Shown here one piece after another: positions 37,411-46,874 of a stretch of 64,000 bases of DNA. Origin of the DNA: Diacronema lutheri (taxonomy: Eukaryota > Haptophyta > Pavlovophyceae > Pavlovales > Pavlovaceae); the NCBI GenBank assembly GCA_019448385.1, contig JAGTXO010000016.1:186001-250000 (forward strand). Reading direction: 5' to 3'. Position numbers and translations under genes: made by a program. Each line of letters starts with the position of its first letter. Position 1 is the first letter of the stretch. The notes under the pieces were generated by a model. The model made no database searches. It was not told where the DNA came from and was given only the letters and a program-made list of their open reading frames with translations.

Positions 37411-40400
37411 CAGCGGCCAAAAGAGCTCGTCGCCACGTACCAAACCCTGCGCCTCCCAGCCGGCGCCTTCCACGCGCGCAAAAAATACGGTGCGACGCTC
37501 TTGCGCGTTGCAGCCGAGGCCGACGAGGCCACGCACGTGGCGTACGCGGTGTTCGCCGACCGCACGCACACGTCGCTCCCCGAGTGCGGGCGGTGCGCGC
37601 CCGGCGGGTGCCAGCCGCGCCGCGCCGACGCGGTGCCCGGCTACCCAACCGACGAGCGGGAGGTGGACAACGTGCTCCGGCAGCTCCAGCTGCCGTCGGG
37701 CGTAAGGCGCGGCCACCCGCTTACGGAGGAGCACGCGCGCGAGCGGCAGCGCAACCAGGAGCACATTGAGCGCGTCCTGCAGGGCGACGCGCCGCCGACG
37801 CGCACGGGCCTCGCGCTCAAAGGCTCCATCGGCCACGAGGCGGAGCAGATCTTCACCGCCTTCAAGATGCACCCGCGCCGCGTCGCGCGCAAGCTGCTGC
37901 GCAAGCTGCTCCGCGCGGCCGTCGACGCGGACGAGGCCGCCAAGCCGCGCGGTGGGCGCGCGCCGACCGCGGAGCGCGACACGGCCGTCGAGGGGCTCTT
38001 CGCCAAGCTGTGGGTTGGCGACGCGGGCGGGGCCGTGGAGCAGCTGCCCAACGGGCTCAAGCAGTTCGCCGACTGGCTCGTGCTGCCTGTCGACTACGCG
38101 TCGAACGACGACCCCGCGGTGAAGCACACGACGAACTACTTCCTGACGGTGCGCCTGCGCCGGCCGCGCGCGCGCGCGCGCGCGCGCCGCGCCCGCCCGC
38201 CCCGTGCGAGCGGGCGCGCGCGCAGAGGAGGGGGGGGGGTGGGGGGGGGGGGGGGGGGGGGGGGGCTTGGGGCTGGGCTGGGTGGTGCGTCGCTCGCGCG
38301 GCCGCCGCACTCTGCCGCCGCGCCCGGCGCGACATGCGCGCGCGGACGCCCCATCGCCGTGGCGCGCACCGGGGTGGCGGGGCAGGGCGCCTTCGCACGT
38401 GCGGCCGTCCGGCCGTCCGGCCGCGCGTGCGCCGTGGCGGCTGCGGGCGCGGCGCGCGCGGCGCGCGCGAGGCTGACGGCAGCGCGCGCCGCGCGCGCCG
38501 CGTTCGCGCCGCATACGCGCGCGCGCGGGCGCAGCCGGACAGGGTGGAGATGGGCGTTGCGCTGGTCGCGCGGCTCGGCATGCTCTACACGCACATCACC
38601 GGCGAGCCGCCGCCGCACGCGCTCTGCCCCCGGCGGAGCGCGATGCAGCAGCGCTACACCGCGCTGACCGTGCTCGACTTGTACCTGCTGCTCGACAAGG
38701 AGGACAAGGGCTTCGTCGACGACCTGGCGCGCCAGCTGCTGACGGCGGACGGCGGGCCGCACCCGTGCGCGCGCGTCTCGACGAGCGACCCGCGCATCAA
38801 GGATGCGATCTTGGGCCGCTTGTTCGACCTGGACGTGCCCGCGCTTCGCTGGTCGGGCGCGGAGCGGCCTGACGACACCGTCACCAAGGAGCAGCGGCGC
38901 GGGTGGTCCAGCACCGCCGTGCCGCCCGCGATCGCGTCCGCCGGGCCGCAGCCGGTCGAGCTCGTGCTCATCAACGGCGGCGACATCAAAGTGGTCAAGC
39001 CAGTGTTCGAGCCGCGGCGGCTCGGCGAGGCGTCGTATCTCACGCGGTGGCGCGATCCGAACGGCCCGGTCGACGTCGCGACCCCCGCGCAGCTGGCCGA
39101 CGCGCGCACGCGCCACGGCCTCTCGCTCGCCGCGATGGACCCGGGCACGGCCGGCTTCGTCTCGTACGCGGAGGGCGGCTGCGGGCAGAAGCCCGTCTCG
39201 GTCACGCTCGGGCAGCGCGAGCGCGCCGCACGCGCGCGGCACGCGCCCGAGCGCGAGAAGGGCCGTCGCGCAGCGCACCGGCCGCTCGATGCCGCGGCGG
39301 CAGCCGCTGGCGCGCCGTGCGCGCCGGCGACGGCGGCCGCGCTCGAGGCGGCGCTCGGCGCGGAGCACCGCGGGCACACCGTGCTCGAGGCCAACGAGCA
39401 GGTCAGCTTCACGCGCGCGCACACGCGGGTGCGCACGCAGACGCGGCACGTGCACAACTCGCCCGCGCGGCTGAGCGCGCGCGGGCGGCGCGGCGGCCTC
39501 AACCGGCGCGCGTGCGCGCTCGCGGCGGCGCGGCTCGTGCGCGTGCATGCGACCGAGCGGGGGCTCCGGCCCGACCAGCTGCTCGTCGTGTGCGGCGACT
39601 GGCTGCTCCGGTCGCGCGGCGGCGGCGGCCGTGTGCGCGGCAAGCCGCCCGCGCTCGGCGAGGGCCTGCTCCGCGCGCTGCGCCGGCGCGGCGTCGCGGC
39701 GACGCTCGTGCCCGAGCCGCTGAGCTTGCTGCTCGGAGCTGCGCGAGGTGAAGCGGGGCACGCCCGCTCCGAGCGCGGCGCCTGCCGCGGACGCCGCCGG
39801 CGCGCCCGCGGCGGCGGCGGCGGCTGGCCCGGCCGCGGCTGGCGGGCCGCGGCCGGTGCAGCGCTGCGCCGGCACGCTGCAGCCGTACGCGCGCACGGCG
39901 GCGGGTGGTCGCGGCGCTTGGCGGGCGGCGCGGTGCGACACGTGCGGCACGCTCTACCACCGCGACTAGACGGCAGCGCGCAACATCTACCACGACGTGC
40001 TCGACATGGTCGCCGACCACCTCGGCATGCGTGAGCGCATCACGTCCAAGCGCGGCCGCTTCGAGCGCGTCAAGCAAGGCTGGGCGCGCGCGCTCCGCAC
40101 CCACCAGGAGCACAAGGAGGACGAGGAGGGCGCCGATGAGGCCGGCACGGCAGGCGACGGCGGCAGCGGCGGCGACGGGCTCGGCGCGCGCGGCGCGCGC
40201 GTCGCGCGCGGCGGGCGCGGCGGGCGCAGCGGGCGCGGCGGGCGCGGCCGTGGCGCGCGCACGGCCGGTGGCGCAGCAGCCGCCGCTGCCGCCACCGCCG
40301 GCACAGCCGCGCCCGGCGCCGGCGCTGGTGCTGGCGGCTCACGGCGCGATGGCCGTGGCGCGCGCCGCCGTGGCGCCAGCCGCGGCGCTCCGGGCGGCGG

Positions 40401-40761
40401 CGCGAGCGGCGCGAGCTCGCCGACGCGCGGGGCCACGCCGACGGCCAAGCGCCTCCGCTGGGCCAGCGCCGCGGCCGCGAGTGGCGCAGCGCCCGGTCGG
40501 CCGGCTGCAGCCACACGGCGGGGCGGCTCGGCCAGCCCGAGCACGCGCGCCGCGCCGCCGGGGCCGAAGCGGGCCCGGCCGAGCCGCAGCAGCGCGCATG
40601 ACGCCGCCGCCGCCGCGCGCACCCGCGCGGGCACGCCCACGGACGAGGCGGCGCAACTCGGCCGCAGTGCGGCCGGCGCGCGTCCGATGCCCGCGCAGCG
40701 CGCGGCAAGCAGCGCGGCGGCGGTGGGCGGGCCGCCGCGCTGCCGCAGCACACACAGCTGA
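37411..40761 (+). CDS. Fanzor-family (eukaryotic TnpB-like) nuclease, apparently degenerate
   Basis: The N-lobe begins near YLQRPKELVATYQTLRLP and includes GSIGHEAEQIFTAFKMHP. A 401-bp GT-AG intron (38149-38549) with a long G run joins NYFLT to MGVALVARLGMLYTHITGEPP in phase. RuvC-I is LSLAAMDPGTAGFVSYAEG with the catalytic aspartate. LLVVCGDWLLRS and GLLRALRRRGV match the Fanzor GDWS...KG...GLRRxL segment, in which the TnpB glutamate is absent, as known for Fanzors. The shifted glutamate is probably that of VPEP. The zinc ribbon and RuvC-III are RCAGTLQ, RCDTCGTLYHRD and TAARNIYHDVLDMV. The tail has nuclear-localisation-like KRLRW and GPKRARPSR, and an RG-rich stretch. Two interruptions of the frame lie between RuvC-II and RuvC-III, so this copy is probably inactive. 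Confidence 0.65.
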
Positions 40762-41147
40762 GCACGAAGCTTTACGCGATCTTCAGCCTCAGCAAGGCCG
40801 CTTGTCGGCTTGGAGGACCCGGAAGGGCCCTATATACCAGCTCCGAGCTCCCTGTGCAAGTGCTGGACTCGTCGCGCGGCCCTGACACAGCCAGGCTGAG
40901 CACGCGAGTCTGTCGGCTGCCGGCCGCACCGCGATGGTGGCGCGCAGGCTCGCAGCGCCAGCCACAATCGAAAGGTGTACACCGGACCGTCGCGGGCGCG
41001 TCTGCCGCGCCGCGCAGGAGCCCGGGCGCGACGCAGGCGCGCGTCTGCGAGCGCGTCCCGTGTCGCGCCGCACAGAGCGCCGAGCGAGCAACCGGCGGCC
41101 TCCCATGCGCCCGCCTGCAGCGTGCGCCCGCAGTCAGCTCGCGCGCA
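40762..41147. other. 3' flank of the Fanzor gene with a TATATA motif
   Basis: No protein match is seen. CCTATATACC at about 40829-40838 is a TATA-like word on either strand. This is where a Fanzor guide (omega/f) RNA or the right end of the carrier element would be expected, but I see no clear terminal inverted repeat. Confidence 0.35.
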
Positions 41148-41996
41148 CTAGGCGAGCATCTTTTCGAGCGAGACCTTGGGAATCTTCAGCTCAGCCGCCT
41201 TCATTTCCAACATGCTGCCGTACTTGAGCTCGTCGCGGTCCGCGGCCTGCGCGCCGGCGCGCGCCGTGGAGCGACGGCACGGTCGGCGCCCTTGTGCTAT
41301 GCAGCGCGGCGCGGCGCGGCGCGGCGCGGCGCGGCGCACCTGGTAGTCGACGGCGACGCCATCAAGCCCCTTTCGAAACGAGTCCTTGGACGCGGCGTGC
41401 ACCATCTTCTTCTTGATCTTGGAGTTGTCGTCCGCCCAGTTGATGAAGACGATCTTGGTGTTCTCGCGCTCGTGCACGCCGTCGTCCATCACAATGTCGA
41501 GGTCGAAGACGCCGTAGCGGCATTCGTTGTCGGGCATGCTGGCGGGCGATGTGAACTCCGCCCACGCCTCGCGCCCGCGCTTCGATGCGTCACCCGTCGC
41601 GTAGACCTTGATCACCGAGTTGTCCACGCCAAACGTGATCCAGCGCAGCTTCTTGCCAGATTGCAGCTCGCCGTACGTCGTGTAGCACGCCGGATCGATG
41701 GGCATGCCGGACGACTGCACGGCGCGGCACGCAAGAAGAGGGGGGAAACGGGGGCCGCCGCCGCACCACAATCACTGTCGCGCGCCGCGCGGCGGTGGCC
41801 GCACCACGCGCCGCCCAAGCCTACGCGCCGGCGCTCGCGCGTGCGCGCGGGGCACGAGGCACGAGACCGTGCCCCGGCGCGCCACGGCCACGCACTGTAG
41901 CGTGCGGCGCGCGCCGCGTGCCGCACGCTACGCCGTGGCCGCTCGACCAGCCCGCCGCGCGGATGCGACGCGCGGAGTGCGGCGAGAGCGGACCAT
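41148..41996 (-). CDS. Actin-depolymerising factor / cofilin
   Basis: The exons are 41996-41994 (only the ATG), 41714-41340 and 41246-41148, all in phase, giving 158 residues. Single-codon first exons followed by an intron are a known trait of ADF genes. The protein reads MSSGMPIDPACYTTYGELQ, then RYGVFDLDIV, TKIVFINWADDNSKIKKKM and DELKYGSMLEMKAAELK. SKIKKKMVHAASKDSFRKGL is the actin-binding long helix, and SSG at the N-terminus holds the regulatory serine. ADF/cofilin binds and severs ADP-actin filaments in the cytoplasm. The second intron contains a (GCGGC)n repeat. It is head-to-head with actin, its binding partner. The first exon is the least certain part. Confidence 0.88.
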
Positions 41997-42704
41997 CGTG
42001 AAGTCCAGCTGGGTGCTGTGAAGAATCGGTCCGGGTTGCGGACAAAATACTAACGACGCTTACAGGCGGGTCAGCAGGAGGGGCGCGCACGGGGCCGAGG
42101 CGTGACGGAGGGAGCGAGCGAAAGGGCGCAAAATCCGCTACGCGATACGCGCAAACGCGAGGAGATGGAGAGGCGAAGGCTCCCTTGAGAATTGGGCGAT
42201 CTCAGTGCGGACGCCGACGTGCGTACACGTGTACACCGCGAGGAGAAGGAGAGGCGAAGGCTCTTCTCAACGTCGACAGCGGCCACGCACCACGCCGGCA
42301 TGCAGACCGGGCGGAACCACCCGCAACAAGCGGGCGTTGCATGTCGGTTGTGGCCGAGGGTGAAGGTGCGCTGTGCCAGCATATATATCACGCACCCCCC
42401 GTGGCGTATCCAAAGAGCGGCGCGCACCGCGCGTAGGTACGCGTGTGCGGCAGCGGCGCGTAGAGGCGGTATGCTTTGCGCGGCGACGTTGCGTCGCTGG
42501 CCGAGCGCGCGCAGCGCGCGGCAGCGCCACCAGCCATCGTTTCGATCGGGACCATCATTTCACACGCAGCCATCGTGGCGGGTACTTTCGCGAGGAAATC
42601 TCCCGAATCCAACGGCCGTGAAGACACGGCGGCACTTGCCGTGAAGACACAGCGTGTTCAAATCGTCTCGGGCCGACCCCACCACAAACTCTCCGCTCTC
42701 CACC
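41997..42704. promoter_or_regulatory. Shared upstream region of divergent cofilin and actin genes
   Basis: This 708-bp region lies between the two start codons. TATATATA at 42382-42389 fits the actin promoter. A 27-bp element (starting CGCGAGGAGA and ending GAGAGGCGAAGGCTC) occurs twice, at 42156-42182 and 42237-42263, with one or two mismatches. These are candidate binding sites for a factor acting on either gene. Confidence 0.5.
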
Positions 42705-44108
42705 ATGGCATCGGACGATGAGGTCGCCGCGCTCGTGGTCGACAACGGCTCGGGCATGTGCAAGGCGGGCTTCGCGGGTGACGACGCGCCGCGCGTCGTC
42801 TTTCCGTCGATCATTGGCCGCCCCCGCCAGCCGGGCGTGATGGTCGGCATGGGCCAGAAGGACTCGTACGTCGGCGACGAGGCGCAGTCGAAGCGCGGCA
42901 TCCTCACGCTCAAGTACCCGATCGGTGCGTGCGGCACGGCGGCTCGCGCTCGACGTGCTACGCGAAGCCATGCGCCTGCCCCGCGCCCGCGCCCGCGCAT
43001 ATGCCGCGCGCCTCGTTCGCGAGCAGCTTTGGCGGGCGTGCGCGCCCGGTCAACGCCACGCGGCGCGCGCGGCTCGCCCGCCGCCAGCCTGTTCGTGTGC
43101 GATGCCGCTTCGCGCGCGCGAAGAGATCTGACAGCTGCTCCGCCCATACCCTTGCCCGTTCGCGCCCGCGCCTCCGTGCGCGCGTCTCGCGCAGAGCACG
43201 GCATCGTGACCAACTGGGACGACATGGAGAAGATCTGGCACCACACCTTCTACAACGAGCTGCGTGTTGCGCCCGAGGAGCACCCGGTGCTGCTCACCGA
43301 GGCGCCGCTCAACCCCAAGGCCAACCGCGAGAAGATGACGCAGATCATGTTTGAGACGTTCAACGTGCCCGCCATGTACGTGGCCATCCAGGCCGTCCTC
43401 TCGCTCTACGCGTCGGGCCGCACGACGGGCATCGTGATGGATTCGGGCGACGGCGTCTCGCACACGGTCCCGATCTACGAGGGCTACGCGCTGCCGCACG
43501 CCATCCTCCGCCTCGACCTCGCCGGCCGCGACCTGACCGACTGGATGGTGAAGCTGCTCACTGAGCGCGGCTACTCGTTCACGACGACCGCCGAGCGCGA
43601 GATCGTGCGCGACATCAAGGAGAAGCTTGCGTACGTCGCGCTCGACTTCGACCAGGAGATGGCTACCGCCGCCTCGTCGTCGTCCCTCGAGAAGTCGTAC
43701 GAGCTGCCCGACGGCCAGATCATCACGATCGGCAACGAGCGCTTCCGCTGCCCCGAGGCGCTCTTCCAGCCGTCCTTCCTCGGCATCGAGTCGCCGGGCG
43801 TGCACGAGACGACGTACAACTCCATCATGAAGTGCGACGTCGACATCCGCAAGGACCTGTACTCGAACATCGTCCTGTCGGGCGGCACGACCATGTACTC
43901 GGGCATCGCCGACCGCATGTCCAAGGAGATCACCGCGCTCGCGCCGTCGAGCATGAAGGTGAAGATCATCGCGCCGCCCGAGCGGAAGTACTCGGTGTGG
44001 ATCGGCGGCTCGATTCTCTCGTCGCTCTCCACCTTCCAGCAGATGTGGATCTCGAAGCAGGAGTACGACGAGTCGGGCCCGAGCATCGTGCACCGCAAGT
44101 GCTTCTAG
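42705..44108 (+). CDS. ACT: Actin
   Basis: The exons are 42705-42924 and 43195-44108. The GT-AG intron (270 bp) splits the codon of [11 protein letters not shown] exactly, giving a 377-residue protein, the standard actin length. Recognisable parts are [18 protein letters not shown] (phosphate-1 loop), [34 protein letters not shown] (phosphate-2 loop) and [15 protein letters not shown]. The C-terminus is [17 protein letters not shown]. It should polymerise into cytoplasmic filaments. The start context CACCATGG is strong. ADF/cofilin lies upstream in the opposite direction. Confidence 0.98.
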
Positions 44109-44562
44109 GCGGCGCGGTCAACCTCCGGCGAGCACGCAGCCGGCAGCGGCGCTCGCCATCCAGCCTTTGCGCAGCGGCCATGTCCCTGCTCGCCGCGCCG
44201 GCAGCTCCGGGCGGGCGCGAGAGCGCGAGAGCGCCAGCGTCAGCCCGTCGACGGCGCGCAGCGGGATGATGACTCCGTTTGGGAAGATTGGAAGGAAAGA
44301 CACCCCACAACGGGATGATGGGTAGCACGCGTGGCGGCGCACGTGACGGTGCAGTCGCGTGCAACTGTCACCAAGCTGGGTCCGCGCGCGGTGGCTGCCG
44401 TGGCGGGCGCAGCTGACACGGCGCGGTCCGTTGGGCGGCGTGAGCAACCCGACGGCCGACCGGATTGTCGCGCACGCCGACGGGATCGAGCGCGAGTTCA
44501 GCACGCACGTCGCGGTTGTCATGACCGCCGAGTTGCGCGCAAGCGCGCGCGAGCGCGACGGC

Positions 44563-44604
<42 letters not shown>

Positions 44605-44644
44605 GGGGCAGGTGTGCGTCGGCGAAGATCCGCGAAGCGTTGCA
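44109..44644. other. Intergenic region with a 39-base G run
   Basis: The region is the 3' flank of actin and 5' flank of the lipocalin-like gene. G(39) spans 44565-44603. The decamer CGGGATGATG recurs at 44.26 and 44.31 kb. No gene is seen. Confidence 0.5.
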
Positions 44645-45388
44645 ATGGCGGCCGTGCGATCGATGATCCGCGTCGCAACATCGGCGCTGACACAGGGGGG
44701 GCACGCGCGTTGGCCGGCGCGGGCTTTGGCGAGGAGGGCGGCCGAGCTCGCCGCTCGCCTCGACGGCTCGCCCGCGTGCCGCTCGGCGGGCGCCGGAGCG
44801 ATTGGGCTCGGCGCGTGCGCAGGGTGGGCTGCGAGCGGGGACGCTACCGCGTGCGAGGCCGCGGCGACGAGCTCGGCCGCAGGCGGCGAGCTCCTCGGCT
44901 CGGTGCTCGGCGTTTGGCAGCTTGATCGCTCCGCCTCCGAATCGCTCTGCCCGTTCATCGCTGGTCTCGGGATGCCCGGCGCGCGCTACGTCTGCCGTCT
45001 GGTCGACGCAGTGAGCGTCACGTTGCGGATCTCGCTTGAGGCGGATGGCGACGCGCAGATTGTGGACAAGAGCGTCTTCGGGCGCAACGTCACCCGCTTC
45101 GCGCTCAATGGCAGCGAAAGGGAGGTCGCCACGCGCGGCGGACGCAAAAAATTTATGCTGTCCGGCTGGCCCAACCCGAGCCGCAACGGCGTCGTGACGC
45201 GCTGCCGTCTTTTTCAGCGTGGCGACGGCTGGGAGACGCTGATGGAGCGCCGCGTGCTCGCCGACGGACGGTTGGAGGAGACAAACGTCTTGCGCCGCCC
45301 GGAGCTGCCCGACGTCGTCGTGCGGCGCTACTTCGCGCGCGCGTCGCGCCACACCGATGCGGGCGCGTCGGCGTCGGCGGCCGCCTAA
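44645..45388 (+). CDS. Lipocalin/FABP-like protein, probably mitochondrial
   Basis: The ATG at 44645 gives 247 residues. The first 50 are basic and amphipathic (MAAVRSMIRVATSALTQGG then RALARRAAELAARL), typical of a mitochondrial presequence. From residue about 95, LGVWQLDRSASESL starts a beta-barrel pattern like the fatty-acid-binding/lipocalin GxWxL motif. VTLRISLEADGDAQIVDKS, VTRFALNGSERE, KKFMLSGWPN and VTRCRLFQRGDGWETLMERR follow as successive strands. The fold suggests binding of a small hydrophobic ligand; the ligand is unknown. It converges with the EF-hand module (100 bp gap). Confidence 0.6.
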   Translation: MAAVRSMIRVATSALTQGGHARWPARALARRAAELAARLDGSPACRSAGAGAIGLGACAGWAASGDATACEAAATSSAAGGELLGSVLGVWQLDRSASESLCPFIAGLGMPGARYVCRLVDAVSVTLRISLEADGDAQIVDKSVFGRNVTRFALNGSEREVATRGGRKKFMLSGWPNPSRNGVVTRCRLFQRGDGWETLMERRVLADGRLEETNVLRRPELPDVVVRRYFARASRHTDAGASASAAA

Positions 45389-45488
45389 CTGCGATGCAAA
45401 AATTCGGAATTCCTTCTTTGCTGTGTCACGGCCGTGTGGCGCCTCAGCGCGTTGAACCACGTACATACGACGTGGAGGTGACACTGCC

Positions 45489-46874
45489 TCACGCGTCAAT
45501 GGCGTTGAGCGCGCGGATCTTGTACACTTGGAGGTCCATGTCGGCGACGACCGAGTTTGGGTTCAGGTGCCACACGTCGACGAGCTTGCCCGCCGCGTTG
45601 TACGTGATCAGGTGCGCGTGGCAGTACACGTGCTTCTTCGACGGGCCGACGAGGGACGAAACCTTCTCGGAGAAGTGGTGCTCACCGGGCTTGGTGGGCT
45701 CCGCGCGCGCCGCGCCATCCGCGGGTGCGCGCGCATCCGCCGCCTTGGCCTTGCTGCCGGCCCTGGACAGATCCGAGTAGAAGATCTTGTCAAAGATCTG
45801 AGCGCAGAGCGGGCCGCGCGGCTCCTCGTCGCGCGCGACCGCGCCGCACAGGAAGGTGCGATTCGAGTGGAAGACGGTGCCTGGCTTCCAGTAGAAGTCG
45901 GCGATGTGGTCGTGCACCGTGAGGCCGTCGGTCGGCGCGCGGCTGATGCTCGTCACGTCGCACTTGTGCCAGTCCACTTCGCCAAAGAAGACAAACGGCG
46001 ACTGGACGCTCACGCGCGCGGCGGCGCGACGGCGCGGTGGAACGCGGCGTGCGAGCGGCCGGTGATCATGCATGCATAGCGAGCTCTGCGAGCGCGCGTG
46101 TTACGCGTGGGCAAAGAAAAAGCCGGGTGCGCGGCGAGGCGCGCGATGCACGTGGCCGTGCGGGGCTGGTCGCACCTGCGCTTCGACGCAGAGGTCGTTG
46201 ACGAGGCGCACAAAGGGCAAGCCCTGCGGCGCCTCCTTTGCAAGGAAGCGCACGCGCATGTCCGGCACCGCGCTGTTGGGCACGAGCAATGCGGCGGTCG
46301 AGAGGAACGAGTCGGACGAGCGCGTCTCGAAGAAGTCGGGTCGGCTGTCATCGGTCTCGCGCACGTACACCTTGCTGTCGGCAATGCACATCTCGCCCAG
46401 GCCCTTCATTGAGTCGATCGCCGCCACCTCGAAGCCCGCCTTGTAGCCAGCCGCGGAGAATCGGCGCTCGCGCAGGCCGGGCGGCACGTGCGACTTGAGG
46501 ACGTGCGAGACAGCGCCGACCGTGTCGATCACGCTGCCCTCCTCCTCGCCGTCGGCGCGCGGCGTGCGCTCGAAGCGGAAGGGACTCGGCTCGAGCGGCG
46601 CGAAGAGCTGCTTCACCGACGTGAGCACCGGGTTCTTGAAGAGCTGGCCGGTGCGCAGCGCGCGCATGAGCGCTGACGCGTCGTCGCTCCTGCGCAGCGC
46701 GCCGATCACCTTGCGCGCGGCGGCGAGCTCGTCGGCCGAGAGCATGCCGTCGCCGTCGATATCGAAGGCGATGAGCTTGCGCACGTCCGACGGGCGCATC
46801 TCCGCGGGGAGCAGGTCGCCGAGGCTCTCACGCACCTGGCTCACGAAGCTCGTGTCGTCGCGCATGCGCGCGTA
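45489..46874 (-). CDS. EF-hand module: separate gene or C-terminal part of the ThDP enzyme
   Basis: The exons are 46874-46176 and 46001-45489, joined in phase by a 174-bp GT-AG intron (CVEAQ to SPFVFFGEVDW). If independent, it starts at the ATG at 46865 and has 400 residues. FDIDGDGMLSADELAAARKV (about residue 35) is a complete EF-hand calcium loop (D-D-D at positions 1, 3 and 5, E at 12). The remaining 330 residues contain FVFFGEVDWHKCDVTSI, HIADFYWKPGTVFHS and HVYCHAHLITYNAAGK, a domain I do not recognise. The frame is continuous with the upstream enzyme except for one TAG that is also a 3' splice site, so it may be its C-terminal extension. Confidence 0.6.

Noticed and set aside
34162-38514. 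A very long open frame on the - strand opposite the nuclease/Fanzor block
   Set aside because: It mirrors the + strand frame, which carries the recognisable domains. High GC removes stop codons from both strands.
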